Below are positions 12,293 to 23,959 of a stretch of DNA of 64,000 bases, piece after piece; position 1 is the first letter of the stretch, and each line of letters opens with the position of its first letter. The DNA comes from Artocarpus heterophyllus. Its lineage: Eukaryota; Streptophyta; Magnoliopsida; Rosales; Moraceae. The stretch lies in the NCBI GenBank assembly GCA_025403435.1, contig CM046350.1, positions 3,130,070 to 3,194,069 on the forward strand. The letters run 5' to 3'. The notes below the pieces were generated by a model. That model saw only the letters and a program-made list of their open reading frames with translations, searched no databases and was not told where the DNA came from. A program made the translations under genes and the position numbers.

Positions 12293-14544
12293 ATGACATC
12301 AATACCGTCGAAAAACATATGGATTCGGAGACAACAGTGCCCATGTGGGGATTGGAAATGTTATGCGACATACGAGGGAGACGCCGAAGAGACATCCATA
12401 GCCTCTCAACTGGTGAAAAATGATGCCACACCTTCAGAATCCATGGTTGCCCCTTATGTTGGAATGGTTTTCAAGAGTGACGATGAGGCGTTCGAGTATT
12501 ATGGGAATTTTGCGAGAAAGAATGGTTTCTCGATTAGGAAAGAGCGGTCGAGGCTGAGCCCGCAATTAGGCATTTACAAACGTGATTTTGTTTGTTATCG
12601 TTCGGGTTTTGCTCCTGTGAAGAAGAAGCCTACTGGGGAACACCATAGGGATAGGAAGTCGGTTAGGTGTGGATGCGATGCTAAGATGTACTTGTCCAAG
12701 GAGGTTGTTGATGGGGTTTCTCAATGGTTTGTTGTGCAATTCAGTAATGTTCATAACCATGAACTTTTGGAAGATGATCAAGTTCGTCTCCTTCCGGCAT
12801 ATAGGAAAATTCACGAGGCAGATCAAGAACGGATACTTTTACTCTCCAAAGCTGGATTTCCCATACATCGCATTGTGAAGGTGTTGGAGTTGGAAAAGGG
12901 AATTCAAGGTGGGCAACTGCCCTTTTTGGAGAGGGATGTTAGAAATTTCGTTCAAAATCGCAAGAAGATTGTTCAAGAAAATGATGCATTGCTAACTGAG
13001 AAGAGAGAAAATGACACAATGGAACTCCTTGAAGCGTGCAAGGTGATGAAAGAGGCGGATGAAAACTTTGTTTATGACTTTACAGTTGACAATAATGATA
13101 AAGTTGAGAACATTGCGTGGACCTATGGTGATTCGATCCACGCATATAACGTGTTTGGTGATGTAGTGTATTTCGACACATCGTATAGATCAATCACGTA
13201 CGGAATGCTATTTGGAGCGTGGCTTGGAATTGACAATAATGGTAGAATTATCTTCTTTGGCTGTGTTCTACTGCAAGACGAAACATCCCGCTCCTTCTCG
13301 TGGGCTTTACAGGTTTACCACCAGTATCCTTTGTAGTGATTTTAGTTGTGTCTTCATAAAGCGTCCCTTACAATGCTTTTGTTACCTTTGCATACAGACT
13401 TTTGTTCGTTTCATGGGAGGAAGATGTCCACAAACAATTATAACTGACCTTGACCCTGGACTTAGGGATGCTATACGGACCGACTTACCAGCCACAAACC
13501 ATGTCATCTCCATATGGAATATTCTTTCTAAGGTCTCCGGTTGGTTTTCTCATCCACTTGGATCTCGTTATACAGAGTTTAAATCTGAGTTCGATGCATT
13601 ATGTCGGCTAGAAAGTACAGAGGAGTTTGAACTTCAGTGGAATCAAATGGTTTCGGTGTTTGGACTAGGTACGGAGAAACATATTGATTTACTCTATTCA
13701 TTTCGTGCATCATGGACACCATGCTATACAAGAGGATGCTTGCTGGCTCGAATGGCTACGACAGAATACTCAAAATCTGTGGACACATTCCTGAAGGGTG
13801 TTTTCAATGCTCAAACATGTTTGCGCACCTTCTTTGAGCAGGTATTTGGTGAATGCTCTTTTCCCACAAGTCTCTTAACTAATGTCTCTTTCGCTGTTTT
13901 GCTGGTAACTTGTTTTGGTTAAACTCTTTCAGGTTGGTATTGCTGCCAATTTTCAAAATCAGGCACGTCCAGAGATGCAGTACATGTATGCTAAGACAGG
14001 CATACCAATTGAAAAACATGCCCTGGGTGTTCTTACACCTTTTGCTTTCAATGCTTTTCAAAATGAATGTCAACTGGCAATGCAATACGCGGCCTCCGAA
14101 ATGGCTAAGGGATCACATCTTGTGCGCCACTTCAAGAAGACGGACGGAGAGCGTCTTGTAATATGGATTCCAGAAGATGAACAGATCCACTGCTCCTGTA
14201 AAGAGTTTGAATCTTCAGGATTATTATGCAGACATGCTCTGCGGGTATTCATAGAAAAGAACTACTTTCAGCTTCCTGATAAATATTATTTAAATAGGTG
14301 GAGAAGAGAGAGTTCTCTGGTCTTTTATGATGAAAACGGTACTCACCATAGGAATGATGAATGGTTTCAAGAATACCAATGTCTTACCGAAACTCTCTTT
14401 GCAGAATCGTTGATTACAAAGGAGCGTTCTGATCATGCTCGTACAGAACTGACAAAAGAACTTGCTAGAATTCTGAACGAGGTTAGAAATATGCCAGAGA
14501 ATGAGGGGGTGGCAATGGACATGACGTTGTCACCTACTGGTTGA
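12293..14544 (+). CDS. FRS10: FAR1-related sequence transcription factor, FRS10-like
   Basis: Three coding exons were reconstructed: 12293-13312, 13398-13841 and 13933-14544. Junctions are CAG|GTTTAC, CATACAG|ACT, GAGCAG|GTATTT and TTTCAG|GTT, all phase 0, giving 691 aa. The ATG at 12293 starts MTSIPSKNIWIRRQQCPCGDWKC; the TTG before it is not a start. Residues about 60-155 form the FAR1 DNA-binding zinc-finger region (FKSDDEAFEYYGNFARKNGF, later RCGC and NVHNHELL). Residues about 290-480 are the MULE transposase-like domain (VVYFDTSYRS, TIITDLDPGLRDAI). The SWIM finger is at C575-x-C577 with C587-x-H589. FRS proteins are domesticated Mutator-like transposases acting in the nucleus in light and development signalling. 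The CPCGDWKC N-terminus matches what I recall of FRS10. No disabling lesion was seen. Confidence 0.9.
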
Positions 14545-16764
14545 CTTTTCAAGTAGTTTGGAGGTTTGGTGCTTAATGCTTTACGTGGTGGAAAATTCAG
14601 CCACTGCTTGAAAATGCTAATCCGACTAGATCAGCCAAGTGAAAGACATAGGATCAGAAGGTGATAAAAGGATAAAATGTGTGTATTTTATCTTCCAATG
14701 GATGAAAAATCAAACATTTGTTAAAAGGGCTAACGATAAGTCGAAGTCAGAATACTAATACATCTGTTGCCTACAATCTTTACGAGTTTGTGACTCCCTG
14801 AATGAAGAATAACAAGAATTTGCATCTAAGGCGGGTAAGGGAAAAGGAAAACCTGTGGAGATGCTGTATGTGTATATTGTCATAAATGTATTTATAAATA
14901 ATGAATCAGAGTAGAGCTTCTGCTGTTGTGCCATAATTTATGGTTCAAAGTTGCTTTCATGACTGATTGCTTACTTTAGTTAGGCGCAGTCTCTTTATGC
15001 CAAAGCATTTAATGTAAACTTTTCTATACTGGAAATACACCATTTAGACCAGTATATTTTTGACAATCACAAAGGAGAAGGTTTTCGTTGGGGGGGGTGT
15101 CCCTCTAGGCTTTAGCCCCTTGATGTCGGTCAATATTTTGATACATCTTATTATCTCGTTACTTTTGTGGTTAAGGTCTATCACATTGTCATTTTAGTTC
15201 AGCAGTTTCTGTATATATGTATATGCCTGGCTTTACATCTTCTTATGTAAAAATCACACATAGAAATTTGGGCGGAGCCACACATATAGATGAGTGTAGG
15301 CAGCCACCATTTTTTCCTTTTAATTTTGTATGTGAAATTTTATAAAATTTTTAGTTTGCGCCTCTAAAATTATATATTACCCCTCTTGAAATTTTACATA
15401 TCTTTATTTGCTCTATCTTATTAGTTCAATAATGTCCTCACTCTATCCGTTCAACTATTTTTCTAGCTCTGTTCCTGTTCCTGAATAAGACTATTTGAAA
15501 GTTATATTAATCACTAGTATGGTAAATCGGAGTTTCTGTATTAGAAACAGAGTTTCCGGAGATGCAATAGCCAAAATTCCTATAAGATGTTTTCCAAATA
15601 GAATCAAATCATCTCTAATGTCTTTATATTTTCTCTATCATATACCATTTCTAGAAAACTCTCTGAGTGCTAATTAGGTGGAGTAACAATATACATTGTA
15701 ACTGGATTATGTTCTCTCATAAATAGAGCAGTTCACCAGGGAATAGATTCTTCTTCTTGATCCTTCTTGATTGTTGAAGGATGTGATCTGAGATTGTTAA
15801 GTTCCGGATATGCTCATAGAAATTTCTGACAGGAAATTTTACCTGAACATACCACTCTTTTATTATTATTATTATTATTATTATTTTCACAGATCTGATT
15901 GCAGAATAATCTCAGGGGGCAATTGTTACACACATGAATCTCTTCTCCGTCTCTCTCGTCTTTTTTCTTGGTTGAAATACATTTTGCTAAGAAGCCTTTT
16001 TTGTCTCATGCACTGAACTAAAATTATGCAGCTGCCACACATTCTCATCGTTAACTCGTCAACTCCATGTGGCTAAAGACCTCCAATTGTTTGCAGCTTT
16101 AGACTGACAGGCTGCAGTCAGTTTATCTTTGATGGTTTCAAACTCTTTGATGTTCTGGACCCACATACACATGCCTCACTTGTACTCCACGTTGGGCTGC
16201 TAAAAAAATAAAAAAATAAATAAATAATAATAAAAAAAGAAAGAAAGAAAAAAGGAGTTGTACTTGTCTTCATACGGTCAGAATGTTGCATTATAATTAC
16301 TTCTAAATGTAATTCATACCCTTCAAAAAATAAAAAAAATGTTTGATTGATGCACTTTAGAATGATTCGCGAAAGTGTACTACAAATATTGACAATCCAC
16401 TTGGCAGTTGGCACTCACATCTTTGTCTCCATTTCCAGACGGCATGAACAGGGCTCTATCAAGTTGCATTGCCCCTTAACAAATAGGGGGTCCTTCTAGA
16501 TCTCTCCCTCCATAAACACTTTGTAATTGACCGTAATAATTTGGCATTCAAATGGATACTGATATGGAGGGTCCCACAACTGGACAGAGTGAGGCCCCGC
16601 CTTCTACATGATATTTGAGTATAGAACATTTGAAATCATGACTATGGAAGGGAAAGGTACAAAATTGTAGCCACATAAGGGTAGGAACCGCATGGACTGG
16701 TCGGTGTTGATGCAGAATGCGACAGAAATGAAAAAACCTTTTTATCTCATGGATCAAAACCTAA
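14545..16764. other. Intergenic DNA downstream of the FRS10-like gene
   Basis: The FRS10-like 3'UTR probably occupies the first few hundred bases (long T/A-rich tract ending near 15000). Positions 15270-15410 contain a segment beginning GGGCGGAGCCACACATATAG, which looks like a dispersed-repeat fragment. There is a (TTA)n tract at about 15858-15883 and A/T-rich simple sequence at 16200-16250. No further gene is supported. Confidence 0.5.
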
Positions 16765-17100
16765 TATTAAAGTATAGTGATCTGAATTTAGTTTTGTTCG
16801 ACTTAAAAGCTTGTGATGCAACAATTATGGTAAAAGAATAAATATTATAACTTTTATGAGATTTGTATTAGTAATAGAGGGATCGAGCCCATAGGGTTTT
16901 ATTTATGCATATATATATAATGTATTGTGTTAAGGTTTGACATTATCGACTTTAACCTCTTTAATCACTACCATCTTGTAATCATTTTCGAGTTTATAGA
17001 TTTTCTTCTCTTTTGTCCGTGGGTTTTTTCCGTCTTAGATTTTCATGTAAATCTACATGTATTCTTATTCTTTGTTTCTATCACATTATTTTTTGTAGCA
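16765..17100 (+). mobile_element. Solo LTR of a Ty1/copia element
   Basis: This 336-bp segment begins TATTAAAGTATAGTGATC, corresponding to the TGTTAAAATATGCTGACTCG start of the 3' LTR at 63460. It shares the CTTAGATTTTCATGTAAATC block with that LTR and ends in TTTTTTGTAGCA. It is flanked by CCTAA on the left (16760-16764) and CCTCA on the right (17101-17105), a 4-of-5 match expected for a decayed 5-bp target duplication. No internal retrotransposon sequence lies beside it, so it is read as the product of LTR-LTR recombination. It belongs to the same family as the element at 61920-63624. Confidence 0.75.
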
Positions 17101-18261
17101 CCTCATTATTTATAAAACAGTAGGACTCAATCTAATTTATAGTATACTTTAAACTTGGCCTATTGTTTTATGAGTAACAGAGTTTTAATTCTATTAAGTT
17201 AAATAGGAGTGCTCGACATAAATTTGTCATGAAAGATTGTTATCCTCGGTATCTTATCTTGTTTCCAAACGGTAAATCTACTAAAAACTAGACCAAATTG
17301 AGTTAGGTATATAAAAATGACAAAATATAATACAAATTTAATAGTTCAAATTAAAACCTTACTCCACCATAAAATTCTCATTTTTAATTGGAGAAAACAA
17401 AAATGTAGGCTTCACTTTATTTTTCATTTTTCTAATCCTATTCATTATAGGTTTGGGTTAAAACTCTGCCACACACACGTAAAACATATGGTCCTCGTTA
17501 AACAAGTAGACTATTAATTAAATTGACTTAGAATAGCGGGATTTCAACGGGGTTTTAAGTTGACGGAGATAATTAAAAAAAAAAAAGAAAGATTTTTCTT
17601 CATTATGACTTGTGATAATTGATCGCCTATATCTTGGCTTCTCGGATGGGGGGCATACAAACGGAAGTGCATAGTTGGGAAACATGATTCACTTCCTGCT
17701 GCAATTTTTCACCGTCGCTGCATATCTGGACTGTCGGTGGAAGCATCTGGAATGTGAAGTCGACAGAATATTGTGTGACTTTTAATTTGTCTGAAAAACG
17801 TAAAGAGGATTATAAGTAAGCCGGATCTAGGAAATGGAGTGATCCAAGTGCTAACAAAGAAAAAGATTCCCTCTTTTGAGGAGTTGACATAGAGCAGGAA
17901 TCTTTGGTTCTCTTTTGCCTTTTGATGAACCAAATTCATGCTTTTGTGGCTCTTCTACAATAGTTTAATCGAAGTCCAACCAATCAAAAGTGTGTTTTTC
18001 TTGTGTCTCGCGAGATTGTGTGGTTCATTAGCGAAATGTATGGCTTTATAAATAATAGTAAAAAAAAAAAGGAGAATTATATTGTGGAGTAAAGAAAAAT
18101 TACTAGTGATAAGTGTTGATTATTAAATCGTATCAAATTAAAAAAAGTACGACAATACAACGAATTTATAGTATTTGAAATTTTACGAGTGTTTTACCTA
18201 TCACAAAATACTCCGCATGCAAAAACCTCTAATGGACACGGTTTTTAATTTGTCCTAATAT
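17101..18261. other. Intergenic AT-rich DNA
   Basis: No gene is supported. A poly-A tract near 17574-17586 and another near 18060 are the only notable features. The last five bases (18257-18261, AATAT) are the left target-site duplication of the copia element that follows. Confidence 0.6.
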
Positions 18262-18583
18262 TGTTGAATTGTCAAAAGAAGGCAAATAGAAGAAGACAAA
18301 AAACATACTCTGCTCTAGAAACAATAACAAGAAAAAGGAGAAATTAACTTTGTCTGTTATATTTTATTCACTAAGTAAAAAGCCTTTAAATAGGCAGAGT
18401 TACAACAAATAATACCAAAAAAATAACAAGAGACTCTGACCACTAACTTAAACATGTAGACATGCAAAACTTACTCCTATAGACTAGGCCAAAGCTAGCC
18501 AAGTTCTATAACAATAAAACAAATAAATGCACCTATAGAATAGGACAAAGAAAACAACCCATTACTGACCAAGTCATTTAACA
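18262..18583 (-). repeat. 3' LTR of the copia element
   Basis: On the plus strand it starts TGTTGAATTGTCAAAAG and ends ATTTAACA, giving TG...CA ends on either strand. It aligns over its whole length with 20943-21268. Confidence 0.9.
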
Positions 18584-18654
18584 ATCCCTCCCTTCAACTG
18601 AAAGTTTTCAAACATTCAATTTAAAGTTATTAGCTACGAACGAGCAAACTTTCT

Positions 18655-20893
18655 TCAAAATGGACCTTCGAAAGTGGAGACACCTAGCAATTTTCTGAAC
18701 TTCACAAACGACGCTAATTTGAAAGGCTTAGTCATTATATCAGCAATCTGATCTTCACTCTTGCAGTAGACGAGATCAATGACTCCTTCATTTGTTAAGT
18801 TCCCTAAGAAGTGAAACTTCACATCTATATGCTTACTTCGTCCATGGAGAACTGGATGTTTGGAGAGTTTAATTGCCGAACTGTTGTCACAATAAATTAA
18901 AAGTAGTTCTTTCTTGCTTGAACTGAAGCTCTTCAAGAATCCTCCTTAGCCAAATAGCTTGATATGCGCATGAAGTTGCAGCTACAAACATAGCTTCACT
19001 TGGTTGATAAAGTGACAATTGCTTGCTTCTTTGATGACCATGAAATAGCCCCCGAACCAAGCATAAAAACATATCGTGAAGTACTTTTTCTATCATCCTG
19101 ATCTCTAGCATAATCACTGTCTATAAAGCCAAATAAATTTGACTTTTCACATTTCTTGTAGAACAGCCCATAACTAACAGTCCCTTGCCAGTAACGAAAG
19201 ATTCTTTTTGCAGCTAAGAGATGAATCTCCTTTGGACAATACATGAACCTGCTTATGAGGCTTACAACATGCATTATATCAAGTCTAATAGCTGTTAAAT
19301 ACATCAAACTCCCTACAATTTGCTTGTAAAGAGTGCTATCAATCTTCCTTTCTTTAGGATCTCAAACAAGCTTCAGACCCACTTTAATAGGCATACCAAC
19401 AGAATTGCAATTTTTCATTTGAAACTTGTCCAAAATTTCTTGCACATACTTCCTTTGAGAAATGAAAATTCCAAATGCAGATTGCACTACTTCAATACCC
19501 AAAAAATAATGCATCTTTCCAATATCAGAAATATCAAATTCAACCATCATAGATTTTTTAAATTTGTCAAACATGGCACTATCATTTCCATTAAAAATAA
19601 GATTGTCCACATATAAGCAAGCAATGAGCAATTTTCCTCCATCTCCAATCTTTGTAAAAAGTGTATGCTCATATGGACATTTTTTAAATCCTTCCTTAGA
19701 AAAATAAGCATCTATACGACTATACCAAGAACGTAGAGCTTGTTTTAGCCTGTGTAATGCCTTTTTAAGTTTATAAACCTTATTTTCACTTCCAAGCTTC
19801 ACATAACCACGAGGTTGATCGATAAATACCTGTTCTTGAAGGTCACCATGCAAAAATGCAGATTTCATGTCCAATTGAAATATAGGCCATGAATGTTGTG
19901 CTACCAATGCAATCACTAGTCTGATCATATCATGTCTTGCAACAGAAGCTATAATCCACCCCAAACTCTTGCTTATAGCCTTTAGCTACTAAGCGCGTCT
20001 TGTACTTGTCAACTTCTCCATTTTTCTTCAATTTTGTCTTGTACACCCACTTGACACCAATGGTCTTATGCCCTTTTGGATGATCAGTCAACTCCCAAGT
20101 GTTGTTCCGTTCAATGGCTGCAATTTCTTCATCCATTGCTTTTTGCCAATTTGATTATTTGATAGCCTCTTCGAAAGCTGTAGGATCACAATCGAAAAAT
20201 AGAGCAAAATGTGTAAGTGGGTCCTCAGATTGGTCAATTCCAGTTACCTCATAATCGGTCATCCATGCAGGTTTTCTTTTAACACATTGAGGTCGTTCTT
20301 CATTTTCTGCTGTTGTTGGCGAGCTTGGAACATTTGCTTGACCATTTGATCGAATTTGTTGATCATTTTCAACCTGTTGCTGCCTCTCTTCTTTGTTAAC
20401 TCCATCAAAGTTGATAGGTATTTGTTGTTCAACAAAATTGTTTTTCCATGACCAAAACCTTTCTTCATCAAAAACGACATCACGACTGATAACAATTTTC
20501 TTAGTGATAGGATTGTAAAGCTTATAAGCTTTTTGATTGATCACTAACACCAAGAAAAATACATTTTTCTCCTTTGTCATCTAGCTTTGTCCTCTTCTGG
20601 CCTGAAATATGAGCATAGGCAACACACCCAAAAATTCTGAAATGATCCACTGTCTGTTTCTGTCCGCTCTATGCTTCCTCCGATGTCATATTTTGAATAG
20701 CAAGTGTGGGACTTCTATTCAAAATATGAATGCTCCAGTTGACTGCTTCGAGCCAGAAAGTTTTTGGAATGCCACTTTTCATCAAAAGACTTCGCACCAT
20801 ATTCAAAATAGTGCGATTTTTCTGCTCGCAAATCCCATTTTGTTCAGGCGTATAAGCTGCAGTAAGTAGGGCTGTACAAAAACCACCCTGCAA
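18655..20893 (-). pseudogene. Broken copia pol (integrase C-term, RT, RNase H)
   Basis: In element orientation the frames lie in order. At 20893-20669 is an integrase C-terminal piece (TPEQNGICEQKNRT), and at 20580-20155 the linker with the KLYNPITKKIVISRDVVFDE type motif. Reverse transcriptase follows at 20136-19930 (WELTDHPKGHKTIGVKWVYK) and 19964-19362 (DMKSAFLHGDL). RNase H-region frames are at 19307-18996 and 19117-18655. The catalytic YVDD box reads YVDN, and the pieces are separated by frameshifts and stops, so no functional polyprotein can be made. It is a relic of element replication genes, not a host gene. Confidence 0.9.
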
Positions 20894-20942
20894 CTGTCGG
20901 CCGCCCGCGCCCGCACTCGACCCGCCTGAAAAAAAGAGTCTA
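20876..20942. other. GC-rich filler replacing the copia 5' internal region
   Basis: Between the integrase remnant and the 5' LTR lies a GC-rich stretch beginning TAGGGCTGTACAAAAACC and containing GTCGGCCGCCCGCGCCCGC. The TAGGGCTGTAC start resembles a hAT-type MITE terminus. It sits exactly where the primer-binding site and gag should be, so the internal deletion and this filler may have arisen together. No second hAT end was seen. Confidence 0.5.
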
Positions 20943-21268
20943 TGTTGGCGGAATTGTCAAAAAAAGGCAAATAGAAGAAGACAAAAAACGTACTCTGCTC
21001 TAGAAATGAAAACAAGAAAAATGAGAAATTAACTTTGTCTGCTATATTTTATTCACCAAGTAAAAAGCCTTTAAATAGGCAGAGTTACAACGGATAATAC
21101 CAAGAAAATAGCAACAGACTCTAACCACTAACTTGAACATGTAGACATGCAAAACTTACTCCTATAAACTAGGCCAAAGCTAGTCACGTTTTATAACAAT
21201 AAAACAAATAAATGCACCTATAGAATAGGACAAAGAAAACAACCCATTATTGATCAAGTCATTCAACA
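20943..21268 (-). repeat. 5' LTR of the copia element
   Basis: The right-hand LTR, 5' in element orientation. On the plus strand it begins TGTTGGCGGAATTGTC, carrying four extra bases relative to the partner LTR, and ends GTCATTCAACA directly before the AATAT duplication. Confidence 0.9.
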
Positions 21269-21273
21269 AATAT

Positions 21274-22415
21274 ATGTACGAATAAAATTGACCGAAATAA
21301 TATATCTGAGCCATTCGTGAATTTGTTGCAAAGGAAAATGTAAACATGTGGGGAATAAATATTAAAAAAAAAAGTTATTTAAAGGTAAGTTTAGTGCTTC
21401 ATGATGCTCAAGATTAAAAAAAAAAAAGTGTCGCACGCTTGTCCATCATTTGAAAATCATGTAATGAGAATCACAAATCTTGATCCATATTATTTATTGA
21501 CCAAAAAAATATGAGAGATTTCAGATTTCAGATTTTTATTTATTTTCTTGGAAAAGTTTGGTGGGCCCAGAAGTTATTTGAGACATCCGAACTTGTGGTG
21601 AAGGCAATAATTTCGTCAAAATCACCCGATAAAAACTGCAACCAAAGACAGCACAACAATAATATTAGCAGCTAGACAATTGGCAATAGCCCCTTTCCAA
21701 GCTCCACGTACGCTTAACTTACCAACGTGTAAGGTTGTGACACCAAGTCGATTTTCTTATACTAATTTACTATATTTTTTTATTATTTTCTCACTTGCAG
21801 CGTATAGTGGTTGGTACCTAATGCTATATTATCTACGCAGACTCGTACTTTCCACAAAACTCGGCTCATAAATCATAATAATTCAAAAAAAAAATACTGA
21901 CGATTGGTCTTTCAGTTCTTCAGAAATATCCTAACGCAAGTCTTACGTTAGTTTAAGAGTGTGTTTGAAACTAAGTCAGGGGTTGAAGTTAAAATTTAGA
22001 CATTATAATATGTAGTGAGAGTCTATATTATAATATATGAGAGTTTTATATTAAAGTATATTTTAATTTTATACTGTATCATATTAGAGCTTTATACTTT
22101 AACAGTTGAAATTTTAAAGTTAGTATTCGTTTCCCAGACCCACTTTAGAGTTTCGGATTATAAATTTTTACTGATCTAGTTCTGGTTTGTATCTGCAATG
22201 TTTAGGTATAAAAACAAACGGGACATGTTGTAGTGTCAAAAAGAGCCAAAATCTGAGAACTGACATATCATGGTCTATGAGGACTATAGTTTAATGAAGA
22301 AGAAGAAGTAGTACTAGTACTAAAGAAGAATATCTAACATGAAGAGGATGCAACTAAATTAAAACTGGAAAACGACAAGACTTTATACATCCACTAAACT
22401 ATATTTGTACATTAG
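21274..22415. other. Intergenic DNA with a MITE-like segment
   Basis: Positions 21955-22140 look like a small transposon. It starts near GAGTGTGTTTGAAACTAAG, contains AATATATGAGAGTTTTATAT and TCATATTAGAGCTTTATAC modules, and ends near GTTTCCCAGACCC. The 3'UTR and polyadenylation region of the minus-strand gene at 22416 must lie at the right end. Nothing else is recognised. Confidence 0.5.
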
Positions 22416-23132
22416 TTAAACCGTTATTAGTTGTTGTTGAGCTTGAATTCTAAGTTCCTCCTTCATTTTCCTAATGAAATCTTCAAACTTCTTGTTAAGT
22501 TCGTCTGTACTAATTCCGAGCTCTTCATCTGCTGTACTTTCTGTCGCCTCCATTATTTCTCCGTCCTCTTCTTGCTTGCTCAAAAACCGGCCTTTTCCTT
22601 CTTCTTCCAAGTCGTTTTCATTCTCGGCAGAACTACTCAAACAATCCACATGAAGTTGATCATAATTTCCTTGCTCTTCCTGTTCTTGATCAGCTTCTAA
22701 TCCAACCGGTTCTTGGTCTTCTATAGTTTTTTGTTCTTCTCCCTCTTCATCAACTATTGGAGACATAGCAATACTAATTTCTAGAGAAAGTGGTTGGTCT
22801 TCTGAAACAACTTCGACTGCGTCTAATTTTGTCTCGGATATGTTGGGCGCCGCAGAGAATTTGCCACCAAGAACTGCGTCATCTGAATAAGAGTAGCTGC
22901 GAGAACCGGAGCTTTTAGCGAGAAAAGCGAGGATTCCATTGCAGATGAGGAACATGTACTTCCTCTCAAGAGTGTGAGCAAGGGAATAAGGGAAGAAGAA
23001 AACGCCGGGGTAATAGACAAAGAAAAAGGACAATAGAGAGACTGAGATAACAAAGTGAAAAGCCCTTCTCAAGAAATGGGGCTTGTCAAATTCTGCAGCG
23101 TCTAGGAGTTTCTGATTCTCAATTTGATCCAT
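22416..23132 (-). CDS. DUF4408/DUF761-type membrane protein (238 aa)
   Basis: A single exon encodes 238 residues starting MDQIENQKLLDAAEFDKPHF at 23132. Upstream in-frame codons lack an ATG and lie beyond a TATA box. A hydrophobic N-terminal region at residues about 24-70 (AFHFVISVSLLSFFFVYYPG, then the MFLICNGILAFLA segment) matches the DUF4408 layout. The middle is strongly acidic and low in complexity (EEQKTIEDQEP, DQEQEEQ). The last 35 residues end in ELNKKFEDFIRKMKEEL, a DUF761-type plant motif with amphipathic helix character. It is probably a membrane-anchored protein with a disordered acidic cytosolic region. The function of this family is not established. The frame is intact. Confidence 0.8.
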   Translation of the reverse strand: MDQIENQKLLDAAEFDKPHFLRRAFHFVISVSLLSFFFVYYPGVFFFPYSLAHTLERKYMFLICNGILAFLAKSSGSRSYSYSDDAVLGGKFSAAPNISETKLDAVEVVSEDQPLSLEISIAMSPIVDEEGEEQKTIEDQEPVGLEADQEQEEQGNYDQLHVDCLSSSAENENDLEEEGKGRFLSKQEEDGEIMEATESTADEELGISTDELNKKFEDFIRKMKEELRIQAQQQLITV

Positions 23133-23184
23133 TGTTTTTGTTTTTGTTGGATTAATTTCTTTTGAGCCAACATCAAGTCTCCCT

Positions 23185-23193
23185 CTATTTATA
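23185..23193 (-). promoter_or_regulatory. TATA box of the DUF4408-type gene
   Basis: On the minus strand the sequence reads CCTATAAATAGAGGG, a near-ideal plant TATA box. It lies about 55 bases upstream of the ATG at 23132, implying a short leader of roughly 25-30 bases. Confidence 0.7.
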
Positions 23194-23959
23194 GGAGTCC
23201 AACAAGTGCCACTCTTTGATGGGGCAATGAACAAAATTACCAAGTTGACCTTTGTGATTGTGCAGCAAATGGGCAGGAATATTATTGGAACTTTCCGAAC
23301 AATTTATGAGAAGAAACCTAAGTCAGGCTAATTCCCCTTTTTAAGGGACACTTCTGAAAGCATCAAAACGTAAATAATGGAGATATCCTGTTGATTTTAT
23401 CTTTATTTTTTTTAAAAAAGAGGCTGTTCGAAGTTTCTAGCTATCACTCTTGTTCTGTGCTTATAACAAGAAAAAAGTGATCTTTCTGTTCGCCTCCCAC
23501 AGAGATCAACAATTCAAGACTTATCTTTGAAATTTGAAGAATTATTGTAAACCCATTATTTAATTATATAAGAGGGCCACCACCACCGCCAAATTAGTGA
23601 CTCATATTGAAGCAACATCATTTCTTTCTTTCTTTTTTTCTTTGATGAATTTTGCCTTTGTTTTCTTCTCCTCTTCTTTTTATAGGCGTTAGTAGTCTTC
23701 TTTTGTCTTGAAAAGCCATATGATATGGCATCAAATTGGATATTTTGCAAGACTAGAAGGTAGAAACAGAGAGCCACGTATCCTGTCTTTTTATATTTCA
23801 CCCTACGCAGCAATGGTGCTTCTTAATATAAGATAAAAGGAAGAAATACTCTAACAAGTTGGAAAACTTAAAATGCTGAAAACAGGGAATGTATCCGGAG
23901 TTTAGAGGTTTTTTTTTTTTGTTTTGTTTTGTAGAACGTCAAATCAATGAATGTTCATG
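23194..23959. other. Upstream region of the DUF4408-type gene
   Basis: No gene is supported. The sequence holds CACCACCACCGCC near 23580 and pyrimidine-rich tracts (TTTCTTTCTTTC near 23625). Confidence 0.5.

Larger units (their letters stand above)
18262..21268 (-). mobile_element. Ty1/copia retrotransposon, internally deleted, with both LTRs and TSD
   Basis: The element is bounded by two similar LTRs and a perfect 5-bp target duplication AATAT (18257-18261 and 21269-21273). It reads right to left. The polypurine tract next to the 3' LTR is TTGAAGGGAGGGAT on the minus strand (18584-18597). The internal region is only about 2.4 kb and encodes, in transcription order, an integrase C-terminal remnant, reverse transcriptase and RNase H. 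gag, protease and most of integrase are missing. No tRNA-type primer-binding site follows the 5' LTR. A 67-bp GC-rich segment lies there instead (20876-20942). The two LTRs differ at roughly two dozen positions over about 310 aligned bases by eye, so the insertion is not recent. It is a non-autonomous deletion derivative. Confidence 0.92.
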
